NCBI GenBank assembly: GCA_016713865.1
Contig: JADJOG010000004.1
Coordinates: 1-64,000 of the forward strand
Direction: 5' to 3'
Origin: Flavobacteriales bacterium
GTDB taxonomy: Bacteria > Bacteroidota > Bacteroidia > Flavobacteriales_F > PHOS-HE28
DNA: 64,000 nucleotides
A model generated the notes under the pieces. It did no database searches. It was given only the letters and a program-made list of their open reading frames with translations, and had not been told where the DNA came from. Position 1 is the first letter of the stretch; each line of letters starts with the position of its first letter. The position numbers and the translations under genes are program-made. Shown one piece after another: positions 35,832 through 43,758 of this stretch.

Positions 35832-35849
35832 AGGGCCGATCACGCCGGA

Positions 35850-35857
35850 TACCTTCG
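35850..35857 (+). promoter_or_regulatory. Candidate -7 promoter box TACCTTCG
   Basis: It ends 5 bases before the thioesterase ATG, so the transcript would be nearly leaderless. Confidence 0.4.
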
Positions 35858-35862
35858 CCGCC

Positions 35863-36303
35863 ATGACGCCGCATGAACTCGCCGCGAAGGTGGTTGCCCG
35901 CATGTACGACAACGACCCCTTCAGCATATGGCTAGGCATCGAACGCGTGGTGGTTGAGCCCGGTCGCTGCGAGCTGCGCATGGCAGTGCGGCAAGAGATG
36001 CTGAACGGATTCGCGATCGCGCACGGCGGCATCACCTATTCATTAGCCGATAGCTGTCTGGCCTTCGCGAGCAACAGCCATGGAATCCAGAGCGTGAGCG
36101 TGGAAACCAGCATCAGCCACACCAAGCCTGTGAAAGAAGGCGATGTGCTCACCGCCAGCAGCGAAGAGAAAAGCCTCACACGCGGCATCGGCATCTACTA
36201 CATCACGGTAACGAACCAGCGCGGCGATCAAGTGGCGCTCTTCAAGGGCACTGTTTACCGCACCGGCAAAGCCTGGTTCCCCGAAAACCAATCCGAGAAT
36301 TGA
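35863..36303 (+). CDS. paaI: PaaI-like hotdog thioesterase
   Basis: The 146-residue hotdog-fold protein has the motif AIAHGGITYSLADSCLAFAS, where the HGG and following Asp form the active site, and VETSISHTKPVKEGDVLTA. PaaI hydrolyses ring-hydroxylated phenylacetyl-CoA and protects the CoA pool. Its TGA stop (36301-36303) is directly followed by the ATG of the thiolase gene, so the two are co-transcribed. Confidence 0.88.
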   Translation: MTPHELAAKVVARMYDNDPFSIWLGIERVVVEPGRCELRMAVRQEMLNGFAIAHGGITYSLADSCLAFASNSHGIQSVSVETSISHTKPVKEGDVLTASSEEKSLTRGIGIYYITVTNQRGDQVALFKGTVYRTGKAWFPENQSEN

Positions 36304-37248
36304 ATGAAGGACGCTTTCATCGTCGATGCCATCCGCACGCCCATTGGCGCTTTTGCCGGAACACTCTCTGCTGTGCGTGCCGATGACCTGGCCGCCCATG
36401 CCATACGAGAATTGGTGCGGCGGCATCCAGCACTCGACCTTGCCGCGATCGACGACGTGATACTCGGTTGCGCCAACCAAGCGGGCGAGGACAACCGCAA
36501 TGTGGCCCGCATGGCGCTGCTGCTGGCCGGCTTGCCATTCAGCGTTCCGGGCGAAACGGTGAATCGGCTCTGCGCCTCGGGCATGAGCGCGGTGGTTGGC
36601 GCGGCACGGGCCATCGCCGCGAACAATGGCGACCTCTTCATCGCAGGAGGCGTTGAGCACATGACTCGCGGCCCTTGGGTGATGAACAAGACAAGCACAC
36701 CTTACGGACGCGATGCGCAGCTCTTCGACAGCAGCTTCGGCTGGCGCTTCATCAACCCACTGATGAAGGAGCTCTTCGGCGTTGATGCCATGGGTGAGAC
36801 CGCTGAGAACCTATTGGACGCGAACCCGATCAGCCGCGAGGACCAAGATCGCTTCGCCCTGCACAGCCAGCAGAAAGCAGCAGCCGCGCAAGCCAGTGGC
36901 CGCTTGGCCAAGGAGATCGCGCCCGTTTCGCTCGGTCCGGTAAGGGCAACCGAACTAGCCTTGAAGCGCGCTGGGCTGACCTTGGCACAGATGGATGTGG
37001 TTGAGCTGAACGAAGCCTTTGCCGCTCAGGTGCTTAGCTGCACAAGGAGTCTTGGTTTGGCCGACGATGATCCACGCATCAACCCCAATGGTGGCGCTAT
37101 TGCCTTAGGGCACCCGTTGGGTATGAGCGGTGCTCGCTTGCTTCAAACGGCATCGCTTGAACTTCAGGCACTTGACAAGCGATATGCGCTCTGCACCATG
37201 TGCATTGGCGTTGGCCAAGGCTACGCCGTGGTGCTGGAAAAGTGTTGA
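36304..37248 (+). CDS. Thiolase (PaaJ/PcaF-like) with an internal in-frame deletion
   Basis: The N-terminal part matches 3-oxoadipyl-CoA thiolase (IVDAIRTPIGAFAGTLSAVR), including acyl-acceptor Cys90 in NRLCASGMSAV. The C-terminal part has NEAFAAQ, His270 in GGAIALGHPLGMSGARLL and Cys300 in CTMCIGVGQG. Thiolases of this group have about 400 residues; this one has 314. The missing block of roughly 85 residues should lie between EIAPVSL and GPVRATELAL (residues 204-220, near 36930), removing the end of the first thiolase fold and start of the second. The reading frame is kept. Activity is doubtful unless the deletion is an assembly artefact. Confidence 0.85.
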   Translation: MKDAFIVDAIRTPIGAFAGTLSAVRADDLAAHAIRELVRRHPALDLAAIDDVILGCANQAGEDNRNVARMALLLAGLPFSVPGETVNRLCASGMSAVVGAARAIAANNGDLFIAGGVEHMTRGPWVMNKTSTPYGRDAQLFDSSFGWRFINPLMKELFGVDAMGETAENLLDANPISREDQDRFALHSQQKAAAAQASGRLAKEIAPVSLGPVRATELALKRAGLTLAQMDVVELNEAFAAQVLSCTRSLGLADDDPRINPNGGAIALGHPLGMSGARLLQTASLELQALDKRYALCTMCIGVGQGYAVVLEKC

Positions 37249-37320
37249 AACATGCCGGTCGAATGGGCCTAATGCCGATTTAACCCGCATACTAGCTTGG
37301 CGGCCCCTAAGACCTGATCC

Positions 37321-37929
37321 ATGCTCCCTCAGGAACAGATCAACCTCTACATCGCCGAGCAACCGGAGTGGCAGCGCAAGTTGCTCGTCCGGCTCAGGCA
37401 GCTCATCCACTCTGTCGATGAAGAAGTCGAAGAGACATGGAAATGGAACAGTCCGCATTTCGATCACGATGGCATCATGATCGGGCTACAAGCCTTCAAA
37501 GAGCATCGTGAGCGTCTGGTTCCATAAAGGCGCTTGCTCAAGGACCCGAAAAGGCTGTTCGATGCAAATCGAAGAAGGACGAGGCGAAAGGGATGCGGAC
37601 CTACAAGTTGCGTGAAGGCGACGCGATTCAGGAGAAGCGCCTTTACAGACCTTGTGAAGCAGGCCGTTAAGGTGAACCAGAGCGGTGCCAAGCTGGGCGA
37701 TGCGAGGCCCCCGCGCAAGACGCTGGTGGTGCCGTCAGACTTGGAGAACTGCTTGAAGAAAGATGAGCAGGCCTGGGGTCACTGGGAGAAATTCAACTAC
37801 ACCCACAAAAAGGAATACGTCGAGTGGATCACGGACGCCAAGCAGGACGAGACCCGCAAGCGCCGGATAGCCCAAGCCTTGGAAATGATTCGCGAGGGCG
37901 TGGGCAAGGAGGACAAGCACAAGGTCTGA
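37321..37929 (+). pseudogene. DUF1801/YdeI-like protein, multiply frameshifted
   Basis: The first 60 residues (QINLYIAEQPEWQRKLLVRL, EEVEETWKWNSPHFDHDGIM) match the DUF1801 fold. Reading must then shift at about 37507, 37540, 37570 and 37640 to keep homologous-looking sequence (VSVWFHKG, LKDPKRLFDA, SKKDEAKGMRTYKLREGDAI, FTDLVKQAVKVNQSGA). It ends in one frame as a YdeI-type tail (PSDLENCLKKDEQAWGHWEK to EDKHKV). At least four indels fall within 140 bases. The intact gene would have about 200 residues and unknown function. Confidence 0.72.
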
Positions 37930-37966
37930 CCAACCTCAGCCGACGGATCTCAGCAGGACGAAATGA

Positions 37967-37996
37967 CGAAGCCCCCCGGAGATCCGAGGGGCTTCG
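37967..37996. terminator. Hairpin between convergent DUF1801 and rpmE2 genes
   Basis: The stem CGAAGCCCC/GGGGCTTCG has a 12-base loop. It lies 38 bases after the plus-strand stop and 21 bases after the minus-strand stop and could serve both genes. Confidence 0.7.
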
Positions 37997-38016
37997 AACA
38001 TATGCGGTGCTTCGGC

Positions 38017-38271
38017 TTACTTGCCGTGGCGAGCGTAACGCTTCTTGAACTTGTCAACGCGGCCAGCGGTATCCACCAGCATCATCTTGCCGGTGTAGAA
38101 CGGGTGGCTGGTGTGGCTGATATCGAGCTTCACCAAGGGATACTCGTTGCCATCTTCCCACTTGACGGTGTCCTTGGTCGATGCACAGCTCTTGCCTAGG
38201 AACATGTACTCGTTGCTCATGTCCTTGAACACCACGAAGCGGTAGTTCTCGGGGTGGATGCCTGTCTTCAT
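38017..38271 (-). CDS. rpmE2: 50S ribosomal protein L31, type B
   Basis: The 84-residue protein starts at 38271 (MKTGIHPENYRFVVFKDMSN) with a good ribosome-binding stretch GAGGAAG before it. It lacks the CxxC zinc ribbon of type A L31 and contains KLDISHTSHPFYTGKMMLVD, the type B signature. It is the zinc-independent form, often induced when zinc is short; no Zur-like operator is recognisable here. The in-frame ATG at 38370 would overlap the divergent efp promoter and adds non-homologous sequence. Confidence 0.95.
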   Translation of the reverse strand: MKTGIHPENYRFVVFKDMSNEYMFLGKSCASTKDTVKWEDGNEYPLVKLDISHTSHPFYTGKMMLVDTAGRVDKFKKRYARHGK

Positions 38272-38311
38272 GTCTTCCTCGATTTTGGTGCGTTTCGGGT
38301 GAAACGGGCGG

Positions 38312-38319
38312 CGAATGTA
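38312..38319 (-). promoter_or_regulatory. Candidate -7 promoter box TACATTCG for rpmE2
   Basis: It lies 40 bases before the rpmE2 start and differs from TAnnTTTG at one position. Confidence 0.4.
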
Positions 38320-38374
38320 TGCGGAAAACCGATCATGACAATGCAACCCAGACGCTCCAACGAGTGCCAAACCC

Positions 38375-38382
38375 TACTTTCG
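38375..38382 (+). promoter_or_regulatory. Candidate -7 promoter box TACTTTCG for efp
   Basis: It ends 26 bases before the efp ATG. Confidence 0.4.
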
Positions 38383-38408
38383 CCGCCCGAAAACGGAAAT
38401 ACAACCCC

Positions 38409-38972
38409 ATGGCCTCCACAGCAGACGTTAATATCGGCTCCTATATCCGCTTCAATGGCGACATCTGCCAGATCATGGAGTGGCAGCACCGCACCCCCGG
38501 GAACCTGCGCGCCTTCTACCAAGGCAAGATGCGGAACCTGCGCAACGGCAAGCTCAATGAGCACCGCTGGCGCAGCGGTGAGGGCATGGATGTGCTGCGG
38601 GTGGAGATCCACGAGTTGCAATACCTCTACCGCGAAGGCGACAACCTGGTATGCATGGACCAGAAGACCTTCGACCAGAAATACGTGCCCGCCTCGCTCT
38701 TCGGCGATGCCATGCAATACATGAAGGAGGAGATGGTGGTGCAGATCGGCTTCGAGAGCGACATGCCCATTTTCGCCCGCCCACCCAAAGTGGTTGAGCT
38801 GATGGTGACAGAAGCTGAACATGCCGTGAAGGGCGATACCAGCAACAAGGTGATGAAGCAGGCCAAGCTGGAGACAGGTGCTGGCATCATGGTTCCCATC
38901 TTCGTCGATGCCGGCACCATGATCCGCATCGATACCGAGACCGGTGAGTACTTGGACAGGGTGAAGAAATAG
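38409..38972 (+). CDS. efp: Elongation factor P with variant tip loop
   Basis: The 187-residue protein has the KOW-like N-terminal domain, an OB domain and the C-terminal block KLETGAGIMVPIFVDAGTMI, RIDTETGEYLDRVKK. EF-P relieves stalling at polyproline. The tip loop that reads PGKG in many species, where the Lys is modified, here reads PGN-LRAFYQ with Asn32 at that position. The following RNGKLNEHRWRSGE is also unlike the common form. I believe similar loops exist in other Bacteroidota, but I cannot check this here. The start ATG at 38409 is supported by the MASTADVNIGSYI opening. Confidence 0.93.
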   Translation: MASTADVNIGSYIRFNGDICQIMEWQHRTPGNLRAFYQGKMRNLRNGKLNEHRWRSGEGMDVLRVEIHELQYLYREGDNLVCMDQKTFDQKYVPASLFGDAMQYMKEEMVVQIGFESDMPIFARPPKVVELMVTEAEHAVKGDTSNKVMKQAKLETGAGIMVPIFVDAGTMIRIDTETGEYLDRVKK

Positions 38973-38992
38973 TCGCCGAACACGAGTTTCCG

Positions 38993-39023
38993 GAACCCGC
39001 GGCTTGCAACAGGTCGCGGGTTC
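38993..39023 (+). terminator. Hairpin after efp
   Basis: The stem GAACCCGCG/CGCGGGTTC is followed by TTCGTAA. It is a weak terminator because the T-run is poor. Confidence 0.5.
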
Positions 39024-39081
39024 TTCGTAATGCGAGGCCGTGGGCCGAAGACAAAGCGCGCAGATGGATTTCCGCGCGGGC

Positions 39082-39089
39082 TACATTTG
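39082..39089 (+). promoter_or_regulatory. Candidate -7 promoter box TACATTTG
   Basis: It matches TAnnTTTG exactly and lies 16 bases before the GTG at 39106, favouring that start over the ATG at 39064. Confidence 0.5.
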
Positions 39090-39105
39090 GCCGCAACCCT
39101 GTCGC

Positions 39106-40029
39106 GTGCAACTCGAAACACCCCTTACCGCCGCTGATCTCGCCGTCCTCATCGGCGCCGAGGCCAAAGGCAATACGCAACGCTTGGTCACAGGCCTCAA
39201 CGAGATCAATCGCGTGGGCGATGGCGATCTGGTGTATGTGGATCACCCGAAGTGGTACGATAAGGCGCTGAACAGCTCCGCCACAACAATCCTGATTGAC
39301 AAGGCCGTAGAGCCTCCTGCGGGCAAAGCCATCATCATCAGTGCCGACCCCTGCCGCGATTACAACGCGCTGGTGAAGCGCTTCATGCCGCGCGCCGGAT
39401 GGAGCGCCACGGACATCCTCATCGGCGAAGGCTCGCTCGTGCATCCTTCGGCCGTCATTGGCCCGCACGTCCATATAGGGAAGGACTGCATCATCTATCC
39501 GAATGTGGTGATCTATGAGCGCACCACTATTGGCGACCGCGTCACGATCCATGCGAACGCCGTCATCGGCGCCGATCCGTTCTACTACAAGAAACGCGCG
39601 ACCGGCTACGACAAAATGCAGCCCTGTGGAAGCGTGGTGATCGAGGATGATGTGGAGATCGGCGCGCTTAGCACCATTGACCGCGGCGTGAGTGCCGATA
39701 CGCGCATTGGCCGCGGCACCAAGATGGACAACCATGTGCAAGTGGGTCACGACACGATCATTGGAGCCGACTGCCTCTTCGCGGCGCATGTGGCCATTGC
39801 TGGCGCGTGCGTGATCGAGGATGGCGTAACGCTTTGGGGCCAAGTGGGAATACCCAGCAAACTGCGCGTGGGCAAAGGCGCGGTGATCCTTGGCCAAAGC
39901 GGCATCCTCTCCTCGGTCGAAGGCGGCAAGACCTATCTCGGCTCGCCGGCGCGTGAGGCCAAGCAGATGATGCGCGAGATCAGCCTGCGCGCCAAGCTGC
40001 CTGAGATCGCCAAGAAGCTCGGCATCTGA
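39106..40029 (+). CDS. LpxD-like UDP-3-O-acylglucosamine N-acyltransferase
   Basis: From the GTG at 39106 there are 307 residues. The N-terminal uridine-binding-like domain (INRVGDGDLVYVDHPKWYDK) is followed by a left-handed beta-helix of hexapeptides (VHPSAVIGPHVHIGKDCIIY) and the active-site segment NHVQVGHDTIIG, where the His is the probable base. It acylates a UDP-glucosamine derivative in lipid A synthesis. The alternative ATG at 39064 adds 14 residues but lies upstream of the TACATTTG box. The stop is 1 base before the phosphatase start. Bacteroidota often carry a second LpxD-like gene, so I leave the symbol blank. Confidence 0.85.
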   Translation: MQLETPLTAADLAVLIGAEAKGNTQRLVTGLNEINRVGDGDLVYVDHPKWYDKALNSSATTILIDKAVEPPAGKAIIISADPCRDYNALVKRFMPRAGWSATDILIGEGSLVHPSAVIGPHVHIGKDCIIYPNVVIYERTTIGDRVTIHANAVIGADPFYYKKRATGYDKMQPCGSVVIEDDVEIGALSTIDRGVSADTRIGRGTKMDNHVQVGHDTIIGADCLFAAHVAIAGACVIEDGVTLWGQVGIPSKLRVGKGAVILGQSGILSSVEGGKTYLGSPAREAKQMMREISLRAKLPEIAKKLGI

Positions 40030-40030
40030 G

Positions 40031-41257
40031 ATGGCACGGTTGGAGCGCATCGTGGAACGGCTCGAGCTGAAAGAGTTCCAGCTGCGCACGCTGCTCGATG
40101 TGAGCAAGGCGATCAACAACAACGTAGGTCGCGATGAACTGCTCCAGCTCTTCGAGCGCTTAGTGAAAGAAGAGCTCGGAATCACCCGGCTCTCGCTCTA
40201 TGAGCGAACCAATGGCTGGGCAAGGATCCTGCATTACGGCTCCGGCGACCGCGACCTGGCCATTGATGCGGAGCAGCTATTCGGCGCCTTCATGGACATA
40301 CAGACCATCAGCGCCGACATCGAGGGGCGCATGGGCGCATTCGATGTGGCAGTACCGGTCTTCCACCGCGACAAGCCATTGGCCTTCCTGCTCATCGGCG
40401 ACATCGATGAGGAAGAACAGCGCATGAGCCCCGTAGTGAAGCATCTCAACTTCATACAGACCCTGTCCAATCTGGTGGTGGTGGCGCTCGAGAACCGGCG
40501 CATGGCCGAAAGGCAGCTGCAGCAGGAGCGCGACAACCGCGATCTGGAGCTCGCCGCTCAGATGCAGCGCATGCTAGTGCCCAAGGATCTCCCCCACTCC
40601 CACCGCCTGGAAGCCGCAGCATGGTACCAGCCGCATAGGCAGATTGGCGGCGACTATTACGACTTGATTGAATTAAGCGATGGACGATACATGGCTTGCG
40701 TGGCCGACGTGAGCGGCAAAGGCATCTCTGCTGCGCTGCTCATGAGCAACTTTCAAGCGACGCTGCGCGCTTCAGCAAGGCGCATCGCCGACCTAAAGGA
40801 CCTAGTCACGCACTTGAATACGGAGGTATGGGCAAGCGCACGCGGCGAGCGCTTCGTGACCTTCTTCCTTGCCATTCTCGATTTCAACGATGGGCGGATC
40901 CAGTACGTGAATGCCGGCCATAACGACCCACTGCTCCACGCGAATGGTCAGATCACACCGCTGCACGATGGCGCGATCGCCCTCGGCATGATGCCCACCC
41001 TTCCCTTCTTGAAGGTCGGCTCAGCTGCGCTTCCGCCCGACGGCACCTTGCTCTGCTATACCGACGGCCTCGTTGAGCAAGAGAACAATCACGGCATCGC
41101 CTTCGAGGTTGAACCGCTGCAGCACGGGCTTCGCAACTTCTCCGCTGCTGGGGCCGCCGGCCTGGTGAGCGCGCTGCGCAACGCATTCGAGGCCCATCGC
41201 GGTCAGGAAACCTACCTCGACGATATCGCCGTGCTCATTTGCCGCTTCAGGTCCTGA
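40031..41257 (+). CDS. GAF-domain SpoIIE/PP2C-type protein phosphatase
   Basis: The 408-residue protein has a short helical lead (LELKEFQLRTLLDVSKAINN), a GAF-like domain (about 20-165), a coiled linker with ERDNRDLELAAQMQRMLVPK and a PP2C/SpoIIE domain. Metal-binding aspartates are in IGGDYYDLIEL, CVADVSGKGISAALLM, CYTDGLVEQ and YLDDIAVLIC. Such enzymes dephosphorylate anti-sigma-factor antagonists or SiaC-type proteins. The only SiaC in the window is at 59283, 18 kb away. Translation is probably coupled with the LpxD-like gene. Confidence 0.9.
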   Translation: MARLERIVERLELKEFQLRTLLDVSKAINNNVGRDELLQLFERLVKEELGITRLSLYERTNGWARILHYGSGDRDLAIDAEQLFGAFMDIQTISADIEGRMGAFDVAVPVFHRDKPLAFLLIGDIDEEEQRMSPVVKHLNFIQTLSNLVVVALENRRMAERQLQQERDNRDLELAAQMQRMLVPKDLPHSHRLEAAAWYQPHRQIGGDYYDLIELSDGRYMACVADVSGKGISAALLMSNFQATLRASARRIADLKDLVTHLNTEVWASARGERFVTFFLAILDFNDGRIQYVNAGHNDPLLHANGQITPLHDGAIALGMMPTLPFLKVGSAALPPDGTLLCYTDGLVEQENNHGIAFEVEPLQHGLRNFSAAGAAGLVSALRNAFEAHRGQETYLDDIAVLICRFRS

Positions 41258-41302
41258 GCCCATTGCACCGACGCTCCGGTGCAGCGCCCATCTTTGCCGC
41301 CC

Positions 41303-42343
41303 ATGGCAATACACCTCGTTACCGGCGGCTGCGGATTCGTTGGCCGCAACATGGTCAAGCGGCTCTATGCACAAGGACATCGCGTGGTCTTCATCGACGA
41401 CCTTAGCGTGGGCACGCACCCTGATACCTGGCTGGGCATGCCGGTGAGCTTCGAGCATCGGGAGATGAAGGTCTATGGCGACGATGAACGGCTCTACTTC
41501 ATCCATGCCGACCTGCGTGATGTGCTGCGCGAGCTGAACAAGGACCCGCAGTACTTCCAGAAGCGCTATGGCCTCAACGTGGCTCTCTTCGACGACATCT
41601 TCCACTTCGCTGCCATCGTGGGCGGACGCAGCAAGATCGATGGCGACCCCATGCTCGTGGCGCAGGACCTCAGCATCGATGCCGAGATGTTCCTCTACGT
41701 GTGCCGCAACAAGCCGCGACGTTTCCTTTATCCAAGCAGCAGCGCAGCGTATCCCATCGACTTGCAGACCGAGAGCAATACGCTCAAGCTGAAGGAGAGC
41801 GACATCGACTTCAAGAAGATGGGCGAGCCCGACATGACCTACGGCTGGAGCAAGCTCACGGGCGAGTTCCTGGCCAAGATCGCGGCGAGCCACTACGGCG
41901 TGCATGTCACCTGCATCCGCCCCTTCAGCGGCTACGGCGAGGACCAGGACCTCAGCTACCCCGTGCCCGCCATCGCTGCGCGCGCCGCCAAGAAGGAGAC
42001 CCCCTTCGAGGTATGGGGCACCGGCAAACAAGGCCGCGATTTCGTTCACATCGACGACGTGCTCGACCTCACGCTGCTCGCCATGGACAAGATCAGCGAC
42101 GGCCGCGCGATCAACATCGGCATGGGCAAGCTCACGTCATTCCTTGAATTGATCGAGGTCTTCACCGGCTTCGCGGGTTACAAACCGACCATCAAGCCCC
42201 TGCTCGACAAACCTGTGGGCGTACACAGCCGCTACTGCGATATGACTTGGGTGGAAGAGAACCTCGGGTGGAAGGCGAAGATCAGCATCGAGGAAGGGAT
42301 GCGGAGGGTGTATGAGGCGGCGAAACGCCGATTAGAGAATTAG
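41303..42343 (+). CDS. NAD-dependent sugar epimerase/dehydratase
   Basis: The 346-residue SDR has the NAD site HLVTGGCGFVGRNMVKRLY, Ser of the triad in YPSSSAAYPI and Tyr/Lys in DMTYGWSKLTGEFLAKI, plus RDFVHIDDVLDLTLLAMDK. The extended-SDR form acts on nucleotide sugars for surface polysaccharide. It precedes a GT4 glycosyltransferase. The exact product cannot be read from sequence. I chose MAIHLVTGG at 41303; the ATG at 41279 adds only Pro-rich residues. The stop overlaps a TCTGATC-type repeat. Confidence 0.88.
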   Translation: MAIHLVTGGCGFVGRNMVKRLYAQGHRVVFIDDLSVGTHPDTWLGMPVSFEHREMKVYGDDERLYFIHADLRDVLRELNKDPQYFQKRYGLNVALFDDIFHFAAIVGGRSKIDGDPMLVAQDLSIDAEMFLYVCRNKPRRFLYPSSSAAYPIDLQTESNTLKLKESDIDFKKMGEPDMTYGWSKLTGEFLAKIAASHYGVHVTCIRPFSGYGEDQDLSYPVPAIAARAAKKETPFEVWGTGKQGRDFVHIDDVLDLTLLAMDKISDGRAINIGMGKLTSFLELIEVFTGFAGYKPTIKPLLDKPVGVHSRYCDMTWVEENLGWKAKISIEEGMRRVYEAAKRRLEN

Positions 42344-42420
42344 AAGATCAGATGATCAGACAATGGAAATGCCTTCTTCCGAACGATTTTCTGATCTTTT
42401 AATTATCTGATCTTCTGATC
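42341..42420. repeat. TCTGATC-type spacer repeat, copy 3, with hairpin
   Basis: AGAAGATCAGAT (42342-42353) pairs perfectly with ATCTGATCTTCT (42405-42416). The 80-base spacer is filled from the epimerase stop to the GT4 start. Confidence 0.75.
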
Positions 42421-43758
42421 ATGCATGTCGTCTGCTTCGGCCCCGGCCCCAAGTTCAAAGGCGGCATCGCGCAGTACAACACCGCGTTGGCGCGTGCGCT
42501 GAAGGATGAAGGAGCGCAGGTCACGATCGCAAGTTGGACGCAGCAGTACCCAGCGATCATTCCACGCGAGTTCGTGGACAAGGCCAGCCGCAGCAGTTTC
42601 CTCGAGGGTTACGATATCCCGGTGAAGTACCTCACCAACTGGAACGACCCGCGCACCTGGTGGGGCACTGCCAAGGCCATCGCAGAGTTGAAGCCCGACA
42701 AGGTGATCATCCAGTGGTACAACCCCACACAGGGCATACCGCTGAAAACAATCGCGAAGTATCTGCGCAAGCGCACGAGAGCTGAAATCCTTTTCGACCT
42801 GCACTTCGTAGCCGCCAAGGAACAGAGCTCGCTGGATGCACGCCTCACACGTATGGCTTTGCGGCACGGGCGCAGCTTCATCGTTCACGCTTACAAGACC
42901 GCCGAGGAGCTGAAGGCCTTGATGCCAGAGCGGGAGTTTGAGGTGACGTTGGATGGAAAGCGGAGTGGTGAGTACCGAGTGGCGAGTGGTGAGTCTGGAC
43001 GCGCGTTATCGGTGCCAGACTCACCACTCACCACTCACCACTCCATCCTCAAGCTCTACCACCCGATCTACTCTCTCTTCCAGCCCGATCCGGCATTCGA
43101 CAAGGAGGCATGGAAGGCGCAGCACGGATTGCGTAAGCACGTGTTCCTCTTCTTCGGTTTCATCCGCAAGTACAAGGGGCTGCACTATTGCATCGAGGCG
43201 TTTGCTGAACTGGCGAAGTCCCGAAGGAATGAGGGACGAGATGATGTGAGCCTGATGATCGTGGGTGAGCGGTTCTGGCAGACGGTTGATCAGAGCAAGC
43301 TCAGCACCAAGCTAAAGAACGCGGTCTTCGGCACACTGAAGAAGCTCTTCCTGAAGAAGGCCGACGATGAGCGGAACTACGATCCGTTGGCGATGGTCGA
43401 TGCACTCGGCATTCAGGATCGAACGATGGTTGTGGACCGCTTCATCCCGAACGAGGAGGTGCCTCCCTATTTCCAAGCGGCCGACACCATCGTGCTCTTC
43501 TATGAGACCGCTACACCCAGCGGCGTGGAGAGCCTCAGTTACAACTTCAAGCTGCCCGCCGTGGCCACGCGGGTGGGGCACTTCCCTGAGACCATCACTG
43601 ACGGCTTCAACGGCTACCTCGCCAATCCCAAGGACATCGCCGACATGGTGCGCGTGATGAACGCCAGTATCGAGAAGCCCATCCCGCGCGAGAACGTGGT
43701 GGAAGCCACGAAAACTATGAGCTGGGCGAACTACGCGAAGGTGGTGCTAGCAGGCTGA
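42421..43758 (+). CDS. GT4-family glycosyltransferase with in-frame repeat insertion
   Basis: The 445-residue GT-B enzyme has FGPGPKFKGGIAQYNTALAR at the N-terminus, HVFLFFGFIRKYKGLHYCIE for the second domain, and the donor-site motif VLFYETATPSGVESLSYNF, where Glu precedes the conserved EX7E-type end. It should add a sugar to a lipid-linked or surface glycan. Residues 181-208 (RSGEYRVASGESGRALSVPD and eight more) are encoded by a palindromic repeat at 42962-43045 between the two GT-B domains. The frame is kept. The rest of the enzyme looks normal. Confidence 0.88.
   Translation: MHVVCFGPGPKFKGGIAQYNTALARALKDEGAQVTIASWTQQYPAIIPREFVDKASRSSFLEGYDIPVKYLTNWNDPRTWWGTAKAIAELKPDKVIIQWYNPTQGIPLKTIAKYLRKRTRAEILFDLHFVAAKEQSSLDARLTRMALRHGRSFIVHAYKTAEELKALMPEREFEVTLDGKRSGEYRVASGESGRALSVPDSPLTTHHSILKLYHPIYSLFQPDPAFDKEAWKAQHGLRKHVFLFFGFIRKYKGLHYCIEAFAELAKSRRNEGRDDVSLMIVGERFWQTVDQSKLSTKLKNAVFGTLKKLFLKKADDERNYDPLAMVDALGIQDRTMVVDRFIPNEEVPPYFQAADTIVLFYETATPSGVESLSYNFKLPAVATRVGHFPETITDGFNGYLANPKDIADMVRVMNASIEKPIPRENVVEATKTMSWANYAKVVLAG
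42962..43045. repeat. Palindromic repeat of GAGTGGT-like heptamers inside a coding sequence
   Basis: The left arm has four to five 7-base units related to GAGTGGT, ending GAGTGGTGAGTCTGG (42984-42998). The right arm begins with its exact complement CCAGACTCACCACTC (43015-43029) and continues with two more ACCACTC units. The 16-base loop is 42999-43014. The block is 84 bases, a multiple of three. Confidence 0.9.

Noticed and set aside
41021..42049. 342-codon open frame antisense to the epimerase
   Set aside because: It is a shadow frame; the epimerase catalytic residues are on the plus strand.
42962..43045. Possible CRISPR repeats
   Set aside because: The heptamer units have no spacers of constant length and form a single inverted repeat; no cas genes are nearby.
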